The notes under the pieces were generated by a model, which was not told the DNA's origin, did not search any database, and saw only the letters and a program-made list of their open reading frames with translations. From positions 434,001-498,000 of the forward strand of contig CALJKW010000021.1 in assembly GCA_937980205.1 (NCBI GenBank): DNA of 64,000 nucleotides. The letters are read 5' to 3'. Shown one piece after another: positions 31,275-39,450 of the stretch. Both the position numbers and the translations under genes were made by a program. Source of the DNA: an uncultured Myxococcales bacterium. Its GTDB lineage: Bacteria; Myxococcota; Myxococcia; Myxococcales; Myxococcaceae. Positions within the stretch are counted from its first letter, which is position 1. Each line of letters starts with the position of its first letter.

Positions 31275-33376
31275 GCCGGCTTCCCCTCCGCGGTGAGCCG
31301 CTTCGTCACGCGGGACCACGCGAGCAGCACGACGAAGATGAGCACCGAATACCCGGCTGCGTAGCCGTATTGCTCATTGCGCTGGAACGCCCACCGATAC
31401 GCCTCGCTGACGAGGATGTCCGTCGACCCGCCGGGCTCTCCGCCGCTGACGAGGTAGATGACGTTGAACATGTTGAACGTCCAGACCGTGCCGAGGATGA
31501 CGGCAGGGAGCAGCGCCGGCTTCAGCAGCGGCAGGGTGATGTGACGGAACTGGGCCCACCGTGACGCGCCGTCCACCTCGGCCGCCTCGTACAGATCATT
31601 GGGGATCGATTGCAGCGCACCGAGCGCGACCACCATCATGAAAGGAAAGCCGAGCCACGTGTTCGTCGCGACATTGGCCGCGAAGGCCGTGGACCAGTGG
31701 GTGAACCAGTTGATCGGCTGAATCCCCAGCGCCGACAGCAGCGCATTCACCGCTCCGAACTGAGAGTGGAACATGCTCTTCCAGATTCCGGCCGTGATGT
31801 AGTTCGGTACAGCCCACGGCACGATCAGCAGCATGCGGTAGATGCCGCGCAGCTTGAGCAACGGGCTCTTGAGCAGCAGCGCGAGCGCGAGTCCGATGGA
31901 TACGTGCAGCGCCACGTTCGTCAGCGTCCAAAGAATGGTGACCGCGAGCGTGAAGTAGAAGGAGAGCGGCTCCATCACCGAGTACCCGCGTGAGCTCAGG
32001 ATGTCGACGAAGTTGCCGAGCCCCACGTAGCGGAAGGTGCCGGCCTCGTGGTGGAACAAGCTCAGGCCGATGCCCACCACGAGCGGAGTGACGATGAGCA
32101 CGAGCACCCCCGCGGCGGCCGGCGCGACGTAGGCGAGCGCGCGCATCGCATCGGGGTATCGCTCGCGCGGCCGGTGCCTCACCATCCACCCGACGGCGCC
32201 GGCCGCCAGGAGCCCGAGCAGGACGAGCGCGGGTAATGGGTTCGCGGGGGGCGGCGCATCGCGGTTGAGCGCGCGGTAGCGGCGGTCCGCGAGGGCTCCC
32301 GCGGCCTCGGGAGTCACAGTCGCCTGCAACACGCCGCGGAGCGCGAGCTTCATCGGCTCCCAGACGCGCGCCATCTCCAACGTGTTCGGAGTCGGCGTCG
32401 ACGTCAGCGCCGCCTTGGCGAATGCAGCGCTGAACGGGTCGTCGAGATGCTCGCGACCCGCCGGGATCTGCTGACCGAGCTTGGCGCGCCGCTCGCTGTT
32501 CTTCGCGACGAAGAGCGCGAGTGCGTTCGCGGCCGCGGGGTCCTTCGCGCGGCTGGAGACGAAAGCGGCTTCGACCCCGAGGAACGAGCGGATGGGGAGG
32601 CCCGTCTCGGAGATGGTGGGCAGGGGATCCACCGCGTAGGAGATCGAGGGGTTGATCTCCCCGGCGAACCACGGGCCGGAGATGATCACCGGCACGCGCT
32701 GCTCGTTGAAGAGGGACTTCACCAGGGCGCCGCTGACCTCGCTCGGCATGAGCGCGCTGTCCTGCAGCTTCTTGATGAAGCGGAAGCTGTCGGCCATCTG
32801 CGGCGTGTCGAACTGAGCGCGGCCGGTGTTGGCGTCGAAGAGCTGGCCGCCGAAGCCGAAGAGGATCGGCGCATGGTAGAAAAAGTCGCCCGACTCCCAC
32901 GCGATGCCGAAGCGGTTGTCCTTCTTGTTCGCGAAGGGACGCAGCCTGGGCTCGAGCTCGGCGGTGGTGGTGATGGGCTCGGGCAGCAGCTTCGTGTTCC
33001 GGTACATCGCGAGGCACTTGAGCGCGAGCGGGTAGCCGTAGGTCTGGCCGTCGACGTTCAGGGCCTCGATCGCCGCGGGCAGCCAGTCGTTGGCGTCGAG
33101 GGTGGACGGAGCCACGACGTCCATGCGGCGGAACTGGCGCAGGCGCTCGTGCGCGAAGATGAAGACGTCGGGGCCGGCTCCGTGCGGGATGGTCGAGGTC
33201 AGCTTCGCGGAGAAGGCGTCGTAGGGGACGGCGAGCAGCTCGACGTCGGTGCCGGTCTCCTTCGTGAACTGTTTGCTCAGCTCCTGAAGCGCCTGCTCTT
33301 CGCCGCCGCGGTACGCGTGCCAGAGCTTCAGCGGCGCGGCGGCGGTGAGGAGGCTTAGGGCGAGCGGGGTGAACAA
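31271..33376 (-). CDS. Fused maltodextrin-binding protein and permease (MalE-MalF)
   Basis: 701 residues. Residues 1-18 form a signal or anchor; about 19-370 are a family 1 solute-binding protein ('LKLWHAYRGGEEQALQELSK', 'PDVFIFAHERLRQFRRMDVV', 'GPWFAGEINPSISYAVDPLP'). A TM helix at about 378-400 and a basic cytoplasmic loop (RHRPRERYPD) lead into a MalF-type permease with EAA motif 'YEAAEVDGASRWAQFRHITL'. Binding protein and permease are normally separate. Fusion tethers one binder per transporter; the topology works, with the binder in the periplasm. No lipobox. The upstream 550 bp carry duplicated palindromes. Confidence 0.93.
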   Translation of the reverse strand: MFTPLALSLLTAAAPLKLWHAYRGGEEQALQELSKQFTKETGTDVELLAVPYDAFSAKLTSTIPHGAGPDVFIFAHERLRQFRRMDVVAPSTLDANDWLPAAIEALNVDGQTYGYPLALKCLAMYRNTKLLPEPITTTAELEPRLRPFANKKDNRFGIAWESGDFFYHAPILFGFGGQLFDANTGRAQFDTPQMADSFRFIKKLQDSALMPSEVSGALVKSLFNEQRVPVIISGPWFAGEINPSISYAVDPLPTISETGLPIRSFLGVEAAFVSSRAKDPAAANALALFVAKNSERRAKLGQQIPAGREHLDDPFSAAFAKAALTSTPTPNTLEMARVWEPMKLALRGVLQATVTPEAAGALADRRYRALNRDAPPPANPLPALVLLGLLAAGAVGWMVRHRPRERYPDAMRALAYVAPAAAGVLVLIVTPLVVGIGLSLFHHEAGTFRYVGLGNFVDILSSRGYSVMEPLSFYFTLAVTILWTLTNVALHVSIGLALALLLKSPLLKLRGIYRMLLIVPWAVPNYITAGIWKSMFHSQFGAVNALLSALGIQPINWFTHWSTAFAANVATNTWLGFPFMMVVALGALQSIPNDLYEAAEVDGASRWAQFRHITLPLLKPALLPAVILGTVWTFNMFNVIYLVSGGEPGGSTDILVSEAYRWAFQRNEQYGYAAGYSVLIFVVLLAWSRVTKRLTAEGKPA

Positions 33377-33512
33377 GCGGCGCGCCTCTTACCGCCTTTC
33401 CTCGTTCACGGGCAGGAGGGGAGGAAGAGTGGGGCAGCTCCAGTGCCTGTTTCGATGAGGTGCCGCGGGGCGTTTGCGTTGGGCTGCGAGCGGGCGGCGG
33501 CGGGATGGCGGC

Positions 33513-33725
33513 GGACGTCAGGTCCGTCGCGCGCTGTGAGCCCGTCTGCTGCCCCGGCGCATGGCAGAAAGACATCCGACGTCGGAGGGGGGCGAGTCCC
33601 CGGCTCGGCCGCGTGGCGACGCGGCTCCCGCTGGACGGAGCGGCGGGTCCCGCTCTGAAAAGGAGACATCCGACGTCTGATGTCCCGAATCGGGGGGAGT
33701 CCCCGGCTCGGCAGGGTGGCGACGC
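33513..33725. promoter_or_regulatory. Duplicated GACGTC palindromes upstream of the mal transporter
   Basis: The 550-bp space 33,377-33,926 holds no gene I can support. Within it, TCCGACGTCGGA (33575-33586) is a perfect palindrome, an 18-bp near-palindrome centred on GACGTC lies at 33666-33683, and GGAC...GTCC around GACGTC at 33513-33525. The first two begin with the same GACATCCGACGTC and each is followed by a 29-bp direct repeat (33594-33622 and 33697-33725, two mismatches). They may be operators for a LacI-type maltose regulator, or copies of an intergenic repeat. Confidence 0.4.
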
Positions 33726-33926
33726 CAGTTGGTGGCACGCCGAGCGGCCCCGGCCTTGGCGTGGAGGCCGGTGGCGAACCGCCCGACCGCCTCGCAGCCG
33801 ATCGCCAACGCTGCGCATCGGGGCGACGACGCAGGCCCACGAGCTGAACCACTCTTCCTCCCTGCACGCCAAGAGCTGGGGCGAGAGCAGGCCAACCTCC
33901 GCAACCCGGGGTAAAACGCCGCCCCA

Positions 33927-34661
33927 ATGCGCCATCACCGAGCCGTCGTGCCGGTCGTCGCCGTCCTCCTCCTCACCGCCGCCGCGTGCAGCAAGCCGAA
34001 GGCGGGCGGCTCGTGCTCCGACTCGACGCACGTCGCGGGCTCGTTCTCCGGCGTCTGCGACGGCAAGAACGCCGCGCTCATCTGCATCAACGGCACGTAC
34101 CAGCCGATCAAGTGCCAGAAGGGCCCGGTCGGCTGCATGGAGGTGATGGGGAAGGTCTCCTGCAACCTCGTCGAAGACGTCGGAGAGCCCTGCTTCGGCG
34201 ACCGCGAGTTCGGCTGCTCGACGGATCACAAGAAGATGATGACCTGCAAGGACGGCAAGTGGGCACTGAAGATGGACTGCAAGTCGTCGCTCGGCTGCGT
34301 CGAGAACGTGCAGGGGGTTCGCTGCACCAGCGGCGAAGCGAAGGCCGGCGACCCGTGCCAGCCCGAGCAGAAAGATCAGGGCGGCTGCAACGCCGACAAG
34401 ACCGAGCTGCTCGTCTGCGACGGCTCGAAGTTCTTCGTCGCCTCGACCTGCCGCGGCCAGCTGAAGTGCCGGGCCCTCGGCGGGAAGATCGACTGCGATA
34501 CGAGCCTCGCCGAGCCAGGCGACCCCTGCGAAGAGAAGGACGCGCTCAGCTGCGACGTCGCGAAGAAGCACCTGCTCGAGTGCGACGGGGCCAAGTTCGC
34601 GGTGAAGCAGGCGTGCAAGAAGCACTGCAACAACGCCTTCAAGAAGTTCTCCTGCGACTGA
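33927..34661 (+). CDS. Cys-rich lipoprotein with four repeats
   Basis: 244 residues. Signal and lipobox 'VVAVLLLTAAACSKPKAGGS'. Four units of about 50 residues follow, each with four or five Cys in the order GxxC...C...LxCxxGKF...C...C (examples 'ELLVCDGSKFFVASTCRGQL' and 'HLLECDGAKFAVKQACKKHC'). All Cys are likely disulfide-bonded. Function unknown; the repeat resembles secreted myxobacterial surface modules. It is 16 bp upstream of the glucoamylase gene, so possibly cotranscribed. Confidence 0.8.
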   Translation: MRHHRAVVPVVAVLLLTAAACSKPKAGGSCSDSTHVAGSFSGVCDGKNAALICINGTYQPIKCQKGPVGCMEVMGKVSCNLVEDVGEPCFGDREFGCSTDHKKMMTCKDGKWALKMDCKSSLGCVENVQGVRCTSGEAKAGDPCQPEQKDQGGCNADKTELLVCDGSKFFVASTCRGQLKCRALGGKIDCDTSLAEPGDPCEEKDALSCDVAKKHLLECDGAKFAVKQACKKHCNNAFKKFSCD

Positions 34662-34677
34662 AGTAGAGGAGCGCGCG

Positions 34678-36894
34678 ATGCACGCGCTCCTCCTCACCGC
34701 CGCTGTCCTCACGGGCCAGGCCCGCACCTTCCACACGCTGCCGAGCGCGAACGGGCACGGCGTGGTGATGGCACATACGCGCGACGCGAAGCTCACGCTG
34801 TTCCGCGATCACATGCCGGCCACCGAGGAGTTCGAGGTCGACGCCGCCGGCAACGTCATGTTCGACGGCATCCACCCGAAGGTCATCCGCACCCGCAACC
34901 TGCTCTTCGACGCGTACTTCGGCATTCGGGCCGGCGGCACGCAGCGCTGGCTGCAGAACCTGACGCCGACGGCCTCGGGCTACGAAGACGGCATCGTCTG
35001 GTGGTCGCAGTCGACGAACGGCCTCACGCTCACCACATACGTGTTCGCGCCGCGCGGCGTCCCGCACTCCGCCTACGTGATGCTGCTGCACGTCGAGGGC
35101 GCCGGCGCGACGAGCGCGTTCGTGCTGCAGAACTTCCACCTCGGCTTCGGGCGTCCGGCTCCCGGCGTCAACGGCGAGACCGTCGTCGTCGCCACGAACA
35201 AGGACATCCTCGAGCGGGCCTTCGCCGGCGTGGTCGTCGCGCGGCCGCTCGGGGCCGTGCAGCGCGCGCTCGCGTGGAACCCGGGCACGCCTGCCACCAG
35301 CAACGGCTACCAGATCGTCCAGACCGGCACGGCCGACTACCCCGACTCCGCCGGCGACCTCGGCGTCTCGGACGACTGGGCGAGCGCGTTTCAGTTCTCG
35401 GTGACGGGAACCGACGCCTGGCTCGGCGTCGCGGTCGCCCACCATGGAGACCCCTTCGCCGGCGCCACCGTCCAGGGCTGGCTCGACACCTACGTCGGCA
35501 CGAAGAGTCCGAAGCAGCTGCTCGACGACGAGCGCGCGGCGTGGGCGGCGTTCCACCAGCGCGTCACGCTGCCGCCGGGCATCACCGCCGACGAGCGCAC
35601 GGTCGCGAAGCAGTCGGCCGTCATGCTCGCGATGGCGCAGGTGCAGGAGTCGCAGGCCTTCGTGCGAGAGCACCTCTCCCGCGACGGCGAGCCGCGCCGC
35701 TCGCACTTCGCGACGACGCTGCCCGCGCTCGTCACGCACAAAGGCAAAGGCCAGGTGCTCGCCAGCCTCCCGCCGGGAGAGTGGACCTACGGCTGGGTGC
35801 GCGACGGCGCGTACGCCGCAGCGGGGATGGCCGCGGTCGGCATGACACAGGAGGCGCGCGAGGCCGTGCGCTTCGTGCTCGACGCCGCGCCGCTGCCGAG
35901 CCTCACGCGCTACCTCGGCTTCGGCCAGCCCGAGCAGGACTACAACGACTTCGGCCCCAACGTGGAATACGACGGCTACGGCCTCACGCTGTGGGCGATG
36001 CGCAAGGCCGGCGTCGACGACGACGCGAAGGCCGTCGCGATCGCCGACGAGATCCTCTCGCTCATCGAACCGAGCACGGGGCTGATGAAGAAGGACTCGT
36101 CGATCTGGGAGACCCACGTGATGGGCCGCGAGCGGACGTGGACGTACACGAACATCACCGCGGTGCGCGGGCTGTGCGACGCGGCGGCGATGACCGGCGA
36201 TCAGAAGTACCGCGCCGCGGCGCTGAAGCTGCGCCGGGCGATCGCCGAGAAGCTCACCGACTCGACGGGCGCGCTCGCGTCGAACCGCGAGGAGCTCGTG
36301 CAGGGCTCGGGCTACGCCGACGCGGCGGTGCTCGACGCGTTCGAGCTCGGCCTGTTCCGCCGCGACGGCCGCATCGCGACGGCGACGCTTACGCTCTTGA
36401 ACAACCAGCTGAAGACGACGGCGGGCCCGGGCTGGTCGCGGAACGACGACCGGAACGATCCGCACGGGCTGTCTCCGTGGGGCAGCGAGTACGACAGCGC
36501 CGAGTGGGTGTTCACCGATCTGCGCGGTTCGCGCATGAAGGCGACGCGCGCGTTCACCACGGCGCAGGCGCTCGCGAACGCGGGCGTGATCCCCGAGACG
36601 TACGACGAGACCACCGGCGCCTGGAAGTTCAACGCGCCGATGATCGGCTTCGGCGCGGGCGCGTACCTCTTGTCGCTGTCGCCGGCCGAGTCGCCCGCGT
36701 GCGACGTCTACTTCGAAGACGAGCAGCAGCTCACCGACGGCGGGACGACGGTCGACGCGGGAACGGGCGCGACGGACGGCGGCACGAACCCGAAGCCGCA
36801 GCAGCCGGCGGGCTGTGGCTGCACGTGCACTCCGGCAGGCGCGCTGGCGTTGCTGGTGCTGGCCGCCCGGACTTCGATCCGAAAACGGCGCTGA
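34678..36894 (+). CDS. Secreted GH15 glucoamylase-type enzyme with MYXO-CTERM-like tail
   Basis: 738 residues. Short signal peptide (MHALLLTAAVLTGQA), an N-terminal beta-sandwich, then the (alpha/alpha) barrel with GH15 motifs 'WTYGWVRDGAYAAAGMAA' and 'GLSPWGSEYDSAEWVFTDL'. The enzyme should release glucose from the ends of alpha-1,4-glucans. The C-terminus has a Thr/Gly/Asp-rich linker (DGGTTVDAGTGATDGGTNPK), then 'GCGCTCTPAGALALLVLAA' and basic SIRKRR, which fits a MYXO-CTERM sorting signal for surface display. First enzyme of the glucan cluster. Confidence 0.87.
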   Translation: MHALLLTAAVLTGQARTFHTLPSANGHGVVMAHTRDAKLTLFRDHMPATEEFEVDAAGNVMFDGIHPKVIRTRNLLFDAYFGIRAGGTQRWLQNLTPTASGYEDGIVWWSQSTNGLTLTTYVFAPRGVPHSAYVMLLHVEGAGATSAFVLQNFHLGFGRPAPGVNGETVVVATNKDILERAFAGVVVARPLGAVQRALAWNPGTPATSNGYQIVQTGTADYPDSAGDLGVSDDWASAFQFSVTGTDAWLGVAVAHHGDPFAGATVQGWLDTYVGTKSPKQLLDDERAAWAAFHQRVTLPPGITADERTVAKQSAVMLAMAQVQESQAFVREHLSRDGEPRRSHFATTLPALVTHKGKGQVLASLPPGEWTYGWVRDGAYAAAGMAAVGMTQEAREAVRFVLDAAPLPSLTRYLGFGQPEQDYNDFGPNVEYDGYGLTLWAMRKAGVDDDAKAVAIADEILSLIEPSTGLMKKDSSIWETHVMGRERTWTYTNITAVRGLCDAAAMTGDQKYRAAALKLRRAIAEKLTDSTGALASNREELVQGSGYADAAVLDAFELGLFRRDGRIATATLTLLNNQLKTTAGPGWSRNDDRNDPHGLSPWGSEYDSAEWVFTDLRGSRMKATRAFTTAQALANAGVIPETYDETTGAWKFNAPMIGFGAGAYLLSLSPAESPACDVYFEDEQQLTDGGTTVDAGTGATDGGTNPKPQQPAGCGCTCTPAGALALLVLAARTSIRKRR

Positions 36895-36964
36895 TATCCG
36901 GTGCCGCGCATGGCCGTGAGGCGGTCGTCGGCGTCGACGTCCACGTCCCCGGCTTTCCGTTCAG

Positions 36965-37249
36965 CTACCGCGTGCCGTCGCAGTACCGATCCCCCGCACA
37001 ATCCGTCACGCAGCTCTCGGTCGGCCCCTTCTCGGACCTCTGCCCGGCACAATCCGCATTGCTGGTGCACCGCTTCACGCACCTCTGATCAATCTCCGTG
37101 ACGCAGGTCGTGTTGTCGACGCGCCGGACGTACGAGCACGTGAACTCGGTGTCCTGACACGGCACCCCGACGCTGCACGTCTTCCACCCGAACGGCGTGC
37201 CCCCGCAGCCCGCCACGACACCGATCAGCAAGATCGCTTGGATCCTCAC
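36965..37249 (-). CDS. Small Cys-rich lipoprotein
   Basis: 94 residues. 'ILLIGVVAGCGG' is the lipobox; twelve or so Cys follow in a compact pattern ('VDNTTCVTEIDQRCVKRC'). Start is GTG 37249. It is divergent from the alpha-amylase gene (62-bp gap) and opposite to its neighbours. Function unknown. Confidence 0.6.
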   Translation of the reverse strand: MRIQAILLIGVVAGCGGTPFGWKTCSVGVPCQDTEFTCSYVRRVDNTTCVTEIDQRCVKRCTSNADCAGQRSEKGPTESCVTDCAGDRYCDGTR

Positions 37250-37311
37250 AATCCGAGGACCCTACCTCAGTTGAAATCGTCTCGACGCGTGGCGTATGGC
37301 TCAAGCCCCGC

Positions 37312-39450
37312 ATGCGGTCTCTCCTCTGGGTCTCGTTCGTCCTCTCGGTCGCCGCCTGCAAGCCCCCCGAAAACGTCATCCCCGACTCGGGCACGCCCGA
37401 GAAGGGCTGCGCCACCGCCTTCACGCACCGCCAGCAGCAGTCCGCCTCCAGCGTCTACGTCATCGGCGAGTGGAACAACTTCGCCCGCACCGCGCACCCC
37501 TTAAAAGATCCCGGCGGCACCGGCACGTGGACCGGCACCTTCGACGTGCCGCCCGGCCGCTGGGCCTACGCCTTCCTCGAGAACGGCCGCGAGGTCATGG
37601 ACAACAACGCCGACTCCATTCGCTACGTGAGCGGTCGGCCCTCGGCCGCCGTCACCGTCGCCGACTGCGAGAAGCCGCTCGTCTCCGTCACCGACGGCAC
37701 GCTCGTGAACCAGGGCGGCAACTTCTCCATCGGCCTGACCGCTCACAACGCCGACTCGCTCGTCGTGCGCATCGTGGTGACTCCGCCGCAGTTCACCACC
37801 ATCACCCTGCCGGTCACCGACGGCGCCGCGACCCTCTCGCTCACCGGGCTCGCGCCCGGGAAGTACACCGCCCGCGTCACGCCGCAGAAGGGCGACGTCA
37901 CGGGCCCCGAGCTCTTGCTCCCGTTCTGGGTCGAGGCCGAGCCCTTCTCGTTCACCGACTCTCCGCTCTACATGCTGATGACGGACCGGTTCCGGAACGG
38001 AGACACCTCCAACGACAACCCCGGCGCCGCCAACGCGCGCTTCGAGGGCGGAGACCTGCAGGGCGTCGAGCAGGCCATCCGCGAGGGCTACTTCGACGCC
38101 ATGAACGTGAAGGCGATCTGGCTCTCTCCGTGGCAGACGCAGCCGACGCGCATCTTCAGCGACGGCAACCACACCGTCTCCGGCTACCACGGCTACTGGC
38201 CCATCAAGGCCCGCGAGGTCGACCCGCGCTTCGGCGGAGCCTCCGCGCTCAAGTCGATGGTCCGTGAGGCGCACAAGCACGGAATCCGAATCGTGATGGA
38301 CGCCGTACTCAACCACGTGCACTCGGATCACGAGTACTTCCTCGATCCGACCAAGGCCGACTGGTTCCGCACGGGCTGCACCTGCGGCTCTTCGGACGAG
38401 TGCGGGTGGGACAACGCCGCGCTCACCTGCCTCTTCCGCACGTACATGCCGGACATCAACTGGACCCACAACGCCGCCGCCGATCAGTTCGTCGACGACA
38501 TGGTCTGGTGGATGGAGGAGTTCGATCTCGACGGCATTCGCATCGACGCCGTGAAGCACGTCGAGGACGCCGCGATCATCAACCTCACCAACCGCGTGCG
38601 GCAGCGCTTCGAGACCGCCGGCACCGACTACTACATGTTCGGCGAGACCTTCACCGGCGACGTCGGCACCATCAAGCGCTACATCGGCCCGAAGAAGCTC
38701 GACGGCCAGCTCAACTTCCCCCTCTACATGCGCATGCCCGAGGCCGTGTTCGCGCGCGACGATCAGGGCATGCAGCAGGCCCGCGCCGCCACGCTCGCCT
38801 CGCTCGCCGACTTCGCCGGCGCCATGATGGTCGACTTCGTCGGCAACCACGACGTCTCGCGCTTCATCACCAAGGCCGACCCCGCCAACCGCCACCTCCA
38901 GGGCAACCAGTGGGACAACCTGCCCGGCCGGCCCGTCGGACAGGACCCGTACGACAAGCTCTACCTCGCCTTCGCCCACCTGATGACCACGCCGTCCGTG
39001 CCGCTCATCTATTACGGCGACGAGTACGGCGAGTGGGGCGGGGCCGACCCCGACAACCGCCACTTCCTCAACCAGCAGGCGACCTACTTCCCCGAGCAGC
39101 GCGCGCAGCTCGAGCGCATGAAGAAGCTGCTCGCCGCCCGCGCGAAGCTGCGCGGCCTGCGTCGCGGCCCGCTGCTCGAGCTGTGGTGCAACAACGAGCC
39201 GTGGGGCAGCGGCCAGGGCAACCTGATGGCGTACGCGCGCACCGACGCCGACCCGAAGCACACCGCCGTCGTCGTGCTCAACCTCACCACCAGCACGTGG
39301 ACGGGCGTCGTCGTGAACTTCCCCCCCCAGCTCCAGTGGAGCTCCGGGACGCTGCGTGAAGAGCTTTCTGGCCGGGACATTCCGTTCTCCGGCTCTACGG
39401 TCACCGTCGACGTGCCGGCGCGCGGTGCCGTGATCTTGAGCCTCAAATGA
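37312..39450 (+). CDS. Lipoprotein alpha-amylase (GH13)
   Basis: 712 residues. Lipobox 'FVLSVAACKPPE', an N-terminal CBM48-like domain ('SVYVIGEWNNFARTAHPLKD'), a second beta domain, then the GH13 barrel from about residue 220. The four conserved regions are present: 'DAVLNHVHSD', 'GIRIDAVKHV' (nucleophile Asp), 'YMFGETFTGD' (acid/base Glu) and 'FVGNHDVSRF' (Asp). The C-terminal beta domain ends 'VPARGAVILSL'. It should cut internal alpha-1,4 bonds on the cell surface or in the periplasm. Its stop overlaps the isoamylase ATG. Confidence 0.92.
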   Translation: MRSLLWVSFVLSVAACKPPENVIPDSGTPEKGCATAFTHRQQQSASSVYVIGEWNNFARTAHPLKDPGGTGTWTGTFDVPPGRWAYAFLENGREVMDNNADSIRYVSGRPSAAVTVADCEKPLVSVTDGTLVNQGGNFSIGLTAHNADSLVVRIVVTPPQFTTITLPVTDGAATLSLTGLAPGKYTARVTPQKGDVTGPELLLPFWVEAEPFSFTDSPLYMLMTDRFRNGDTSNDNPGAANARFEGGDLQGVEQAIREGYFDAMNVKAIWLSPWQTQPTRIFSDGNHTVSGYHGYWPIKAREVDPRFGGASALKSMVREAHKHGIRIVMDAVLNHVHSDHEYFLDPTKADWFRTGCTCGSSDECGWDNAALTCLFRTYMPDINWTHNAAADQFVDDMVWWMEEFDLDGIRIDAVKHVEDAAIINLTNRVRQRFETAGTDYYMFGETFTGDVGTIKRYIGPKKLDGQLNFPLYMRMPEAVFARDDQGMQQARAATLASLADFAGAMMVDFVGNHDVSRFITKADPANRHLQGNQWDNLPGRPVGQDPYDKLYLAFAHLMTTPSVPLIYYGDEYGEWGGADPDNRHFLNQQATYFPEQRAQLERMKKLLAARAKLRGLRRGPLLELWCNNEPWGSGQGNLMAYARTDADPKHTAVVVLNLTTSTWTGVVVNFPPQLQWSSGTLREELSGRDIPFSGSTVTVDVPARGAVILSLK

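Noticed and set aside
33406..33927. Open frames in the 550-bp gap upstream of malE-malF
   Set aside because: Several frames on both strands are open simply because of GC content; translations are Pro/Arg-rich, contain the duplicated repeat, and lack a start with a Shine-Dalgarno.
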